From Bacillota bacterium (GTDB lineage Bacteria; Bacteroidota; Bacteroidia; Bacteroidales; Bacteroidaceae): DNA of 64,000 nt. Under the pieces are notes generated by a model, which was given only the letters and a program-made list of their open reading frames with translations, had not been told where the DNA came from and did no database searches. Location: the NCBI GenBank assembly GCA_023664625.1, contig JAMPFD010000008.1, positions 80,914 through 144,913 of the forward strand, written 5' to 3'. Both the position numbers and the translations under genes were made by a program. Each line of letters begins with the position of its first letter. Position 1 is the stretch's first letter. Shown piece by piece: positions 18,697-28,276 of this stretch.

Positions 18697-19994
18697 ATGG
18701 GGGGGGGTAAAACCCTGAAGTTCTTAATTATCACAGTATTGCTGTGTGTGTGTCCGGCTCTATCAAAACAAGTGCACAAGAAGCCTACGCCGTACTTAAA
18801 GACGGTACTCTGACATTCTACTACGACACCGGGAAAACAAATAAAGAAGGAACAGTGTTCAACATGCCTGACGAAAATACGGCTCCGGAATGGACTGATA
18901 ATACGTATAGAGAAAGCATTACAGAAGCTGTCTTCGATGCTTCTTTCTCCCAGGCAAGGCTTACATCGTTATTTAAATTTTTCGCTTATTGCCCTTCTCT
19001 TGCCACAATATCCGCCCTGGAAAATCTCAACACAAGCAATGTGACGGATATGAGTGCGTTATTCTCTGGATGCATTTCTATCACATCGCTTGATTTGAGC
19101 AATTTTGACACAAGTAACGTGAAGACAATGCGAAATATGTTCAATAACTGCCAGGCTCTCACCCGACTTAACATAAGTAACTTAAACACACGTAATGTGA
19201 CAGACATGGCATACATGTTTTCGCATTGCCAATCTCTCACATCTCTTGACATCAGCAGGTTCAATACAAGTAACGTAACAACGATGAGAACTATGTTCCA
19301 AGATTGCCAAAGTCTTACATCACTTGATGTAAGTGGCTTTAATACAGAACTGGTGACAGACATGGGATACATGTTCTCCAGATGTCAGAACATCACAAAA
19401 CTTGATATAGGTAATTTCAACACAAGTCATGTAACAAATATGAGTTATATGTTCCAATCGTGCAGAAAACTTATATCTATAGACCTCAGTAGTTTAGATA
19501 CAAATGCTGTAACATCTATGATTGGAATGTTTAATAATTGTATGGGGCTTTTGTCACTTGATTTGAGCAACTTCAGGACAAAGAATGTGCAAGACATGAT
19601 GATGATGTTTCTAAATTGCCGCAATCTTACTGACATCACTTTTGGCAAAAATTTTACAGCTTTGAATCACTCAAATATCAATACATGCGAAAACCTTAAA
19701 ACCGTGAATGCACAGATGGCTACTCCATTTACTATTTCTTCTGAGTGCTTTGCATCTACTGTAACAAGCAATGCAACACTAAAAGTGCCAGCCGGAACAA
19801 AGACTCTATACCAAACCGCCGAAGGCTGGAAAGAGTTCTGGAACATTGTGGAATATGACGCAACAACAATAAAGAGCACCAACACTGACTGTATGGAAAA
19901 TAAGCCTGCCATCTATGACCTCAACGGGCATCGCATGAGAAGCACACACAGAAAAGGACTTTATATAATCGGTGGAAAGAAAATAGCAATGTAG
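18697..19994 (+). CDS. BspA-like surface protein (DUF285 repeats), signal peptide out of frame
   Basis: An ATG at 18697 inside a nine-G run opens a frame encoding a typical signal peptide (GGGKTLKFLIITVLLCV), but this frame stops at 18811. The mature protein continues in another frame (open to 19994), starting in the TG repeat at 18743-18753. Removing one TG unit joins them into a signal peptide followed by TSAQEAYAVLKDG. The body has about nine copies of the BspA/DUF285 unit (NTSNVTDMSxMFxxCxxLTSLDLSxF), a GTKTLYQ..GWKEFWNI block, and a basic tail ending LYIIGGKKIAM. BspA-like proteins mediate adhesion. The gene is either in an OFF state, a pseudogene, or affected by a sequencing error. Confidence 0.75.
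18699..18753 (+). repeat. Two simple-sequence tracts in the BspA-like gene start
   Basis: Nine G (18699-18707), the first being the G of the ATG, and five TG units (18743-18752) inside the signal-peptide region. Changing the G count creates early stops (TAA or TGA). Losing one TG or gaining two restores the full reading frame. Confidence 0.7.
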
Positions 19995-20370
19995 AATAAG
20001 TTCTGCTCCACAATATACATAGCACATGAGTATTAAGCTAAGATCTGCAGAATAGTACTCCTGTGCTATTTTTCGTTTTTGATTCTGTAGACATTTATAT
20101 GGATCTTCATCAAGAAACAAAATGTTTCGGGAGGATTCTAAGCACATACTACAGAATAAATTGACATATACTGACAATAACTGCCAAGCAGTAACTCTGC
20201 TTCCTGACAGACTTACAATTAGGATACAGAATAAACTGATTCACAATATTTTCAAAAATATTAAAAGAAATATTTTCGAGCAATTATTTTTTTATCATAC
20301 TTCATGCTGAAAAATAGATTGTACCCACAATTGCATCCACATATTATTTGATTTAATATGTCATTTGTTG

Positions 20371-20378
20371 TATCTTTG
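20371..20378 (+). promoter_or_regulatory. Orphan promoter with no gene downstream
   Basis: TATCTTTG with TTG at 20348-20350 (20-base spacing) is one of the best promoter matches in the window. It points towards the 3' end of alaS, and no plus-strand ORF follows. Confidence 0.55.
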
Positions 20379-20384
20379 CACCGC

Positions 20385-20550
20385 ATAACGAAACTAAAAG
20401 TTTCCAATGCAAAGAGCGGTCTTTGACATTATTACATTATAATACCATATTTTTAAAGAGAGAACAGTATCCATTTGAAGACATACAGAAAGCGTGCCGG
20501 AAGATAATTAAAGAAACGGGAATCCCATAATGAGAATCCCGTTTCCTACA
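20385..20550 (+). ncRNA. Candidate small RNA or rRNA-leader remnant
   Basis: The span starts at the predicted start of the orphan promoter. It has a small stem (GAAAC..GTTTC), a boxA-like GGTCTTTGACAT at 20418-20429 resembling Bacteroidetes rRNA antitermination sites, and ends in a 9-bp hairpin (GAAACGGGA 20513-20521 / TCCCGTTTC 20537-20545). No rRNA follows. The hairpin also serves as a likely alaS terminator on the other strand. The remainder of 19995-20578 shows nothing else. Confidence 0.35.
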
Positions 20551-20578
20551 TAATTTTCCTAATATATCAGACGTATAA

Positions 20579-23218
20579 TCACTGCACCTCCTTTATCAAT
20601 TCAAGAACCTTATTGCAAGCTTCATGCAAGCCATCGGCATTCTTTCCGCCTGCCTGGGCGAAATGTGGCTGACCACCGCCACCGCCCTGAATGAGCTTTG
20701 CTGCCTCACGTACAAGTTTGCCTGCATTCAGACCTGCTGCAACCATATCGTCAGAAAGCATGATGTTAAGCGATGGCTTACCATGCGCCTCTGCACCGAT
20801 AACACATATAAGTTTCTCAGGAACAGCCTCACGGATTTTGAAAACAAGATCCTTTGCTGCTGCTGCATCCATACTGATTACGGTATTGATGACTGTTGTG
20901 CCGTCATTGGTGTGCTCAGCCTTGTCAACAAGGGAGGTCTTTATGCGTTCAACCTGCTGAGCCTTGAGAGACTCAACCTGTTTTTTCAAGTCGGCATTCT
21001 CGGAGATAAATTTCTCAATGACAGTATGCAGATCCTTGGCGTTATTGAACAGAGCCTTGATATCCTTGATAGTATCTTCCATGGCATAGCAACGCTCTTC
21101 CCAATTTTTGCCTGTTGATGCCTCAATACGGCGAATGCCTGCAGCAACGGATGCTTCAGAAAGAATCTTGAACATTCCGATACGTCCTGTGGATGTGGTG
21201 TGCATACCGCCACAGAACTCTACAGAAGGGCCAAACCGTATGACACGTACCTTATCGCCATATTTCTCCCCGAAAAGAGCTATTGCACCAAGCTGCTTAG
21301 CCTCTTCTATAGGCGTATCTCGATGCTCCTCACGGTGAATATCCTCACGGATCATGGCATTGACAAGACGTTCAACCTCACGGAGCTGCTCATCGCTGAC
21401 TTTCTCAAAGTGAGAGAAATCGAAACGCAGCGTGTCAGGAGATACATAGGAGCCCTTTTGCTCTACATGGTCTCCGAGAACTTGCTTCAATGCATAGTCC
21501 AGAAGATGGGTCGCAGTATGGTTGGCGGCGGACGCATCACGTTTTTCCATGTCTACACAAGCCATAAACTCTGCTTCCATATTCTTCGGAAGTTCTTTCA
21601 CGATATGAACAGTCTGGCCATTCTCACGCTTAGAGTCTATGATTGTTACTGTCTCATTCTCACTGACAAGCACGCCTTGCTCACCAACCTGGCCGCCCAT
21701 CTCACCATAGAAAGGAGTCTGGTCAAGGACAAGTTCGTAGAAAATGTTCTTTTTCTGCTTCACCATACGGTAACGTGTGATATGACAATTATACTCAGAG
21801 AAATCATATCCCACGAATTTCTGCTCTTCATTAATATCAAAATCTCCCACCGTTTTCCAGTCACCATTCTCCACTTGCGCAGCATTACGGGCACGGGCCT
21901 TCTGGGCTTCCATTTCTATATTGAACTGGTTCTCATCGACTTCTATGCCAGCCTCACGGCAGATAAGCTCTGTAAGGTCAAGCGGAAAACCGTAAGTATC
22001 AAACAGACGGAACGCTTTTGAACCGTCAAGGATTGTCTTGCCTTCAGCCTTCAAGGCCTCAACTGCCTCAGACAGCATGGATATACCCTTGTCAAGAGTA
22101 CGCAGGAAAGAATCTTCCTCCTCCTTTATCACACGGCCGATAAGTTCACGTTGTCCTGGGAGTTCTGGATATGAAGCACCCATTTCCCGGATAAGTACCG
22201 GAAGTAACTTGAACATGAATGCCTCTTTCTGATCAAGGAAGGTATATGCGTAGCGCACGGCACGGCGAAGGATACGGCGAATGACATAACCAGCCTTAGC
22301 ATTGGACGGCAGCTGTCCGTCGGCAATGGAGAATGCTACGGCACGCAGATGGTCGGCAATGACACGCATTGCCACATCTATTTCCTCATCCCTACCATAT
22401 TCTTTGCCTGACAGACGGCATATTTCCTTGATGATAGGCTGGAAAATGTCTGTGTCATAATTCGAATGCTTGCCCTGAATAGCGCGCACAAGGCGTTCAA
22501 AGCCCATACCGGTGTCAATGACGTTCATTGATAGAGGTTCGAGATGTCCGTCTGCTTTACGCTCATATTGCATGAAAACAATATTCCATATCTCAATCAC
22601 CTGAGGATCATCTTTATTCACCAGCTCACGGCCGGGCACCTTGGCTTTCTCCTCCGGAGTACGTGAATCCAAGTGAATCTCCGAGCAAGGACCACAAGGA
22701 CCTGTATCGCCCATCTCCCAGAAATTGTCATGCTTATTACCATTGATAATATGGTCGGCAGGCACATGTTTCAGCCAATAGCCCGCAGCTTCATCATCAC
22801 GTACAAGACCTTCTTTTTCATCACCTTCAAAAACTGTGACATAAAGATCCTCGGGATTAAGTTTCAATACATCAACAAGATATTCCCATGCCATATCTAT
22901 GGCACCCTCCTTAAAGTAATCTCCGAAAGACCAGTTACCGAGCATTTCAAACATAGTATGATGATAAGTATCATGCCCGACTTCCTCAAGGTCATTATGC
23001 TTACCTGATACTCGCAGACATTTCTGGGAGTCTGCACGGCGGCGTGGCTCCGGGTCACGTGTCCCGAGGATTATATCCTTCCACTGGTTCATACCGGCAT
23101 TGGTGAACATCAACGTAGGATCATCTTTCACAACCATTGGTGCACTCGGCACTATGGTATGCCCCTTTGACTCAAAATACTTCTTATATGAGTCACGGAT
23201 TTCATTCGCTGTCATCAT
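20579..23218 (-). CDS. alaS: Alanyl-tRNA synthetase
   Basis: 879 residues, normal length. The N-terminal catalytic start ([22 protein letters not shown], then [10 protein letters not shown]) is followed by the editing-domain motif HTATHLL near residue 563 and zinc-type C-GG-H in [19 protein letters not shown]. The C-terminal C-Ala domain contains [15 protein letters not shown]. It charges tRNA-Ala and edits mischarged Ser/Gly. It is the last gene of a minus-strand run; the gap to the MerR-type gene is 64 bases. Confidence 0.97.
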   Translation of the reverse strand: MMTANEIRDSYKKYFESKGHTIVPSAPMVVKDDPTLMFTNAGMNQWKDIILGTRDPEPRRRADSQKCLRVSGKHNDLEEVGHDTYHHTMFEMLGNWSFGDYFKEGAIDMAWEYLVDVLKLNPEDLYVTVFEGDEKEGLVRDDEAAGYWLKHVPADHIINGNKHDNFWEMGDTGPCGPCSEIHLDSRTPEEKAKVPGRELVNKDDPQVIEIWNIVFMQYERKADGHLEPLSMNVIDTGMGFERLVRAIQGKHSNYDTDIFQPIIKEICRLSGKEYGRDEEIDVAMRVIADHLRAVAFSIADGQLPSNAKAGYVIRRILRRAVRYAYTFLDQKEAFMFKLLPVLIREMGASYPELPGQRELIGRVIKEEEDSFLRTLDKGISMLSEAVEALKAEGKTILDGSKAFRLFDTYGFPLDLTELICREAGIEVDENQFNIEMEAQKARARNAAQVENGDWKTVGDFDINEEQKFVGYDFSEYNCHITRYRMVKQKKNIFYELVLDQTPFYGEMGGQVGEQGVLVSENETVTIIDSKRENGQTVHIVKELPKNMEAEFMACVDMEKRDASAANHTATHLLDYALKQVLGDHVEQKGSYVSPDTLRFDFSHFEKVSDEQLREVERLVNAMIREDIHREEHRDTPIEEAKQLGAIALFGEKYGDKVRVIRFGPSVEFCGGMHTTSTGRIGMFKILSEASVAAGIRRIEASTGKNWEERCYAMEDTIKDIKALFNNAKDLHTVIEKFISENADLKKQVESLKAQQVERIKTSLVDKAEHTNDGTTVINTVISMDAAAAKDLVFKIREAVPEKLICVIGAEAHGKPSLNIMLSDDMVAAGLNAGKLVREAAKLIQGGGGGQPHFAQAGGKNADGLHEACNKVLELIKEVQ

Positions 23219-23282
23219 ATATCTATTCTTTTTTATACTTTACATTTTACTATTGTTTATATTTTTACTTCAATACTTGATT

Positions 23283-23630
23283 CTATTGCAAGGCATCAAG
23301 TTGCTTCCGTATATCCTTAAGCTCATCACGGACGGACACAAGGGTATTAAGAATCTCTGTGCTCTTATCCACGACAGTAGGATTCTTAAGAATCATCTTG
23401 CGTGCAGCCGCAATCTTAAATCCTCGTACTTTGACAAGGTTATGTATATTGCGTATCTGCTTTATGTCCGCTTCCGTATACTGGCGCACATTATTCGATG
23501 TCGTCTTTGGGTGAAGTGTAGGAAATTCTGTCTCCCAATAACGGAGAAGACTTTCTGACACATCAAACATCTTGGCAACTTCCTTTATGGAATAATAAAG
23601 CCTCAGGTTTTTATTTTTATTTAATGCCAT
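23283..23630 (-). CDS. MerR family transcriptional regulator
   Basis: 115 residues from the ATG at 23630; the frame is open further upstream but that part overlaps the MFS gene and is not family-like. The winged-helix N-terminus contains YYSIKEVAKMFDVSESLLRYWE and RQYTEADIKQIRNI, both typical of MerR proteins, followed by a coiled-coil-like C-terminus. There is no cysteine-rich effector domain, so no metal role is indicated. It starts 13 bases after the MFS gene ends. Confidence 0.88.
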   Translation of the reverse strand: MALNKNKNLRLYYSIKEVAKMFDVSESLLRYWETEFPTLHPKTTSNNVRQYTEADIKQIRNIHNLVKVRGFKIAAARKMILKNPTVVDKSTEILNTLVSVRDELKDIRKQLDALQ

Positions 23631-23643
23631 ATATAATAATGGT

Positions 23644-24822
23644 TTAGCGTAATCTATTCCGTTCAAAACTCTTGCTGACGTATGTGAAGAAAAACAGCAC
23701 ACCAAATAAGTTCACTATCGCTCCCAGCCAAAAAGCAGAGCCATAGCCAAGTATCTCTGACAACAGGCCTCCAAAGATGACTCCAAGTCCGACACCGGCA
23801 TCCCAGGATGTGTATAATGTGGAATTTGCCGTACCTCGAAGACTATTCGGGGCAAGGTTTACAAACATTGTCTGAATAGCCGGGAACATGTGTCCATTGC
23901 CAAGACCTATTATTAATGCCGAGGCATAGTAAGCCCACAGGTCAGGAACAGCAGCGAACAATATATATCCGAAAACTGAAATACTAACTCCGACAGCAGC
24001 ATTATGAGTTATATTACCGTCACGCAACGCTTTTGCTCCTTGTACTCGTGAAAGCATCAGTCCGATACTCAATATCAGGAAATACATTCCTGTACCACTT
24101 GTTATGCCTAAACGTTCGCGCCCATATATGGCAAGATAAGTCGAAAGAACTCCATAGCTGAGACCGAAGCAGCATGTTATTAACGCCTGACTCCATCCTT
24201 TTGTAAGGAAGAACCTGTCCAACTTCATTTTTGGCAATTCTACTTTCTGTAAGCATTCCCGTGGTTTTAGCTGTATTGTCGAGGCAATGAATACCCCGAT
24301 GCCACAGACCATCATGGATATGGCAAACAGAATACGGAAGTCATGAGTAATGTCATAGATAAGAATACCTACCGAAGGGCTCAATGCTGTTGCCAGATTA
24401 TTGGACAAACCATAATATCCAATACCTTCTGCACGCCGTGACGAAGGAAGGACATCTATCGCTACCGTACTGTTAGCAATTGTGGTAGCACCGTATGGAG
24501 CACCATGAAGAGTTCTGACTAATGTAAACAACAACAATGAGCCTCCTACAAGATAGCCTCCAAATAAGATAAACATCATGCCATAGCAGATAACAAGAAC
24601 AACTTTCCTGTTAAAACTGTCAACAATATATCCGCTGAAAGGGCGTATCAGCATCACGGTTACGGTATATCCTGACAATGCAAGACCTATCGTATGCTTC
24701 CCTGCTCCATAAGTATCGGCAAGATACAATGGCAGAATCGGCACTATCAGCATGAAGGAAAAGTAAAGCATGAAATTTGCCATCAATGCCTTCACATAAT
24801 TACTATTCCATAAAGTATCCAT
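23644..24822 (-). CDS. MFS transporter
   Basis: 392 residues from the ATG at 24822 (MDTLWNSNYVKALMANF). Twelve hydrophobic segments are visible, with the MFS loop 2-3 motif in RPFSGYIVDSFNRKVV and a proline/glycine-rich helix in LVRTLHGAPYGATTIANS. It resembles arabinose-efflux-like (YwoG/YfcJ) permeases. The substrate cannot be inferred. It lies between a secreted pectinesterase and a MerR regulator on the same strand. Confidence 0.88.
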   Translation of the reverse strand: MDTLWNSNYVKALMANFMLYFSFMLIVPILPLYLADTYGAGKHTIGLALSGYTVTVMLIRPFSGYIVDSFNRKVVLVICYGMMFILFGGYLVGGSLLLFTLVRTLHGAPYGATTIANSTVAIDVLPSSRRAEGIGYYGLSNNLATALSPSVGILIYDITHDFRILFAISMMVCGIGVFIASTIQLKPRECLQKVELPKMKLDRFFLTKGWSQALITCCFGLSYGVLSTYLAIYGRERLGITSGTGMYFLILSIGLMLSRVQGAKALRDGNITHNAAVGVSISVFGYILFAAVPDLWAYYASALIIGLGNGHMFPAIQTMFVNLAPNSLRGTANSTLYTSWDAGVGLGVIFGGLLSEILGYGSAFWLGAIVNLFGVLFFFTYVSKSFERNRLR

Positions 24823-24883
24823 AACTGTCACGATATTCCTATCACCAACTGACAGCATCAGTCGGATTATATTCGGGCAATAT

Positions 24884-25900
24884 TCATCTCAGCCACTCTG
24901 TATCACCACCAAACACTTCTGACGTAGTAACCTTCGCAGCCTCTTTCTTTGTCAACTGTCTTGTCCATGCGGCACGGCCATCTGTCTTGGCACCTTCTCC
25001 ACGATTATTGTATTCCAAATAGCGGGCTGTCTTTTCGTTTTCCTTATTTCCCCAATTGTTCCAACCTAAAGGAAGAATGTGTGCTCCCAACTCACAGTTC
25101 ATAAACAGAGTATAAGCATACGGTCTCCACGGACGGCCGAGATAGCACTTCGCAATATCATGCCCGCCGCGGTTGCTTTTCTTTGCTTCTTCGCCCGTAA
25201 GACATGTTATTTTACAGTTATTGAAAACATATCCGTACTTCTGCTCCTTTGGTGTTGATGCCGCAGTAATATAAGAATCTGATTTATTCACTATTTCACA
25301 GTTCTCAAACCATACAGTTGACGGACCAAAAATAAAGTCAGTCGTTCCTTCTATATAACAATCTCTGAAATATTGGCGTGCACCTCCACGACCGGTGTAT
25401 ATCGTATCCTGATGGCCAAGGAAGCGACAGTTTATGAAAACACACTTATCACCTTCAACATGAAGTGCCACAGCCTGTCCCAATCTTGCAGAGTTATTCT
25501 CTATGGTAATATTCTTAAATGTTATATCAGAGCCTGTTATCTTAACGGTAAATGTACGGAAAGTTCCCATGCTCTTACCGGTCTCCGGTAACTTGATATT
25601 GGCATGATCATCCCATGTAATTATTGTATTGTCACGGTCCTCGCCACAGATTTCAATATTGGTCAGCCATGTCGGGACCTCTATCTTCTCCTTGTATATA
25701 CCCTTCTTTACAAAAATCACTTTATGATAATCCATGAAAGCACGACAAACTTCTATTGCCTCTGCTATATTTCTGAACTCTGCAGTACCGTCACGAGCAA
25801 CAAACAGCGTATCAGGATTATCATACTTGTTGGCAGCCTGAAGCGTAACAACACCTGCCATGGCAACCAATGTCATCAATACCTTTTTAAAGTAATTCAT
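24884..25900 (-). CDS. Secreted pectinesterase (pectin methylesterase, CE8)
   Basis: 338 residues from the ATG at 25900, which places a signal peptide (MNYFKKVLMTLVAMAGVVTLQA) at the N-terminus. The right-handed beta-helix family motifs are all visible: GQAVALHVEGDK, the GHQDTIYTG block with catalytic Asp, GTTDFIFGPST with the second Asp, and YLGRPWRPYAYTLFMN with the active-site Arg. The enzyme removes methyl esters from homogalacturonan, making it accessible to lyases such as the PL1 enzyme at 60.6 kb. It follows relA/spoT by 59 bases, an unusual neighbour. Confidence 0.95.
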   Translation of the reverse strand: MNYFKKVLMTLVAMAGVVTLQAANKYDNPDTLFVARDGTAEFRNIAEAIEVCRAFMDYHKVIFVKKGIYKEKIEVPTWLTNIEICGEDRDNTIITWDDHANIKLPETGKSMGTFRTFTVKITGSDITFKNITIENNSARLGQAVALHVEGDKCVFINCRFLGHQDTIYTGRGGARQYFRDCYIEGTTDFIFGPSTVWFENCEIVNKSDSYITAASTPKEQKYGYVFNNCKITCLTGEEAKKSNRGGHDIAKCYLGRPWRPYAYTLFMNCELGAHILPLGWNNWGNKENEKTARYLEYNNRGEGAKTDGRAAWTRQLTKKEAAKVTTSEVFGGDTEWLR

Positions 25901-25959
25901 AATTTTATCGGGTTTTATACTATATTTCTTTTCGCCACAGTACATTTCAATCCACTATA

Positions 25960-28218
25960 TTACTCCATCGAAATTTCTTCTATTCCCTGCACACTACGCA
26001 ATTTCTTTATTATTGCCTGTACCTCTGCGCGACTATGGATACGGATAGCAAAATGTGCCTCAAATAGTTCATTTTCACAATTGATATTTACACTCTTTAT
26101 GTTAAGTTTCAATTCATCAGATAAAATCTGCGTCACATCCTTGAGAAGCCCAATCCTGTCTATGCCCTTAGCTAAAATTCCAGCATCAAAAAGCATCTGG
26201 TTGTGCATTCGCCATTTAGCATCGACAATACGGTTTCCGTAACTTGACTTCAGGCGTATTGCAACAGGACAGTCACGACGATGAATCCTTATCCTGTTCT
26301 TCCCGTCAATATATCCTAAGATATCATCCCCGGGAATGGCATGACAACAGTCAGGGAATATATATTTTCCTATCGTCTCTTCCGATATATATACAGGTTT
26401 TTTCTTGTCAAACTTATCTGTAACAATAAATTTCTCTTCTGTCTCAACATTTTTATTCTTATCAGCCTTAATGAACGGGACAAACTTACGCCATCCGGCA
26501 ATGTCAACAGACTTCCGTTTCTTTCCTGTCAGTTTCTTATACAATTCGTCATCAAGTGCGAATGATTTCCTACCTATGCCAAGATATAGTTGTTCATGCT
26601 TATGTACCTCCAGGAGGTCACAAAGCTTATCCACCAGCGATATTGTCATATCAGTATCATGTTCCTTGAACCACTGACGTAACATGTTCTCACCTTCTGT
26701 GCGTATAACTTTCTCGTCACGGCGCAGTTGAGCCTGTATCTTGCCTTTTGCCTTAGCTGTGAATACAAAATTTATCCACTCCGGCTGTACATGCTGAGCC
26801 TTGGATGTCAGAATTTCCACCTGGTCTCCTGACTGCAATTTATGGCTCAACGGTACAAGTTTATGATTCACCTTCGCACCAATACAATGACTGCCAAGGA
26901 AAGTATGGATATTATATGCAAAATCCAAAGCAGTACAATCAGCTGGCATGGTTACAATCTCACCTTTGGGAGTGAAGACAAATATCTCACTTGCAAATAG
27001 ATTGAGCTTTATTGTATCCAGGAAATCCATGGCATCCGGCTGCGGATCATCAAGAATTTCCTTTATGGTACGAAGCCAGTCGTTCAACTCCTTATCACGG
27101 TCATCATCCGGAGTATTATCACCTGTCTTGTATTTCCAATGCGCAGCAAATCCCTGTTCGGCGACTTCATCCATGTGCTTTGAGCGTATCTGCACTTCAA
27201 TCCACCTTCCAAGCAATGACATCAAAGTTACATGAAGAGCCTGATATCCATTTGCCTTCGGATGATTCAGCCAGTCCCTCAATCTGTCAGGGTGGGCTTT
27301 GTAAAGTTTGCTGACAGCAACATATATCTGAAAGCACTCACTTATTTCATCTTCCCCCTCACGCGGGGTACAGATTATACGCACAGCAAGTATATCATAT
27401 ATTTCATCAAACGTGACATGCTTGTTGCGCATCTTGTTCCATATGGAATAAGGACTCTTGACTCTCGCCTTGACTTCGTACTGCATCCCCATTTTGTCCA
27501 GTGCTGTGCGTATCGGAGATGTGAACTCATCAAACAGCATATCACGCTGTTCCTGGGTTGATTTCAGTTTCTGGCAAATATTATCATACTCCTCCGGATG
27601 CTCATAACGGAAGCTCAGATCTTCAAGCTCCGTTTTTATCTTATTCAATCCCAAGCGATTAGCCAACGGTGCGTAGATATACAAAGTTTCACCAGCAATC
27701 TTATATTGCTTATTTGCCGGCTGCGATGCCAGTGTCCTCATATTATGAAGACGGTCACATATTTTAATGAGGATAACACGTATGTCATCACTCATTGTCA
27801 GCAAAAGCTTCTTGAAATTCTCCGCCTGAGCCGATGCCTTGTCTCCGAATATTCCACCGGAGATTTTTGTAAGACCGTTGACTATAGCGGCTATCTTTTC
27901 TCCAAAGATACTCTCAATATCATCAATGGTATAGTCCGTATCCTCAACAACATCATGCAATAATGCCGCACAAATACTTGTAGAGCCAAGTCCCATTTCC
28001 TTACAGGCTATATAAGCCACAGCAAGCGGGTGCATGATGTATGGTTCACCAGAAAGCCTACGCACACCACGATGTGCCTGGCGCGCAAAATTGAACGCCT
28101 TGGTTATAATGTCCACTTTCTGACGATGAGACGAGTTTATATAGCAGTCCAGCAATTCCTGAAATGCATCATCCACCATTTTCTCGTCATCTCTTGTCTT
28201 GAGAATATCTTCTGCCAT
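25960..28218 (-). CDS. Bifunctional (p)ppGpp synthetase/hydrolase (RelA/SpoT family)
   Basis: 752 residues. The N-terminal HD hydrolase domain is intact (ALLHDVVEDTDY, residues about 85-96). The synthetase domain has RVKSPYSIWNKM and EVQIRSKHMDEVAEQGFAAHW. A TGS domain (IFVFTPKGEIVTMPADCTALDFAY) follows near residue 415, and an ACT domain ends the protein. Presence of both HD and synthetase signatures supports a bifunctional enzyme controlling the stringent response. It is downstream of the MltD-like gene by 58 bases. Confidence 0.95.
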   Translation of the reverse strand: MAEDILKTRDDEKMVDDAFQELLDCYINSSHRQKVDIITKAFNFARQAHRGVRRLSGEPYIMHPLAVAYIACKEMGLGSTSICAALLHDVVEDTDYTIDDIESIFGEKIAAIVNGLTKISGGIFGDKASAQAENFKKLLLTMSDDIRVILIKICDRLHNMRTLASQPANKQYKIAGETLYIYAPLANRLGLNKIKTELEDLSFRYEHPEEYDNICQKLKSTQEQRDMLFDEFTSPIRTALDKMGMQYEVKARVKSPYSIWNKMRNKHVTFDEIYDILAVRIICTPREGEDEISECFQIYVAVSKLYKAHPDRLRDWLNHPKANGYQALHVTLMSLLGRWIEVQIRSKHMDEVAEQGFAAHWKYKTGDNTPDDDRDKELNDWLRTIKEILDDPQPDAMDFLDTIKLNLFASEIFVFTPKGEIVTMPADCTALDFAYNIHTFLGSHCIGAKVNHKLVPLSHKLQSGDQVEILTSKAQHVQPEWINFVFTAKAKGKIQAQLRRDEKVIRTEGENMLRQWFKEHDTDMTISLVDKLCDLLEVHKHEQLYLGIGRKSFALDDELYKKLTGKKRKSVDIAGWRKFVPFIKADKNKNVETEEKFIVTDKFDKKKPVYISEETIGKYIFPDCCHAIPGDDILGYIDGKNRIRIHRRDCPVAIRLKSSYGNRIVDAKWRMHNQMLFDAGILAKGIDRIGLLKDVTQILSDELKLNIKSVNINCENELFEAHFAIRIHSRAEVQAIIKKLRSVQGIEEISME

Positions 28219-28276
28219 GTACCTTTGTTGCTATATATAAATTTCAGATTTACCAAAGACAACTCTCAGTCCTGCA

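Noticed and set aside
20385-20550. 6S RNA or tmRNA
   Set aside because: No long bulged hairpin of 6S type and no tRNA-like ends with tag sequence are visible.
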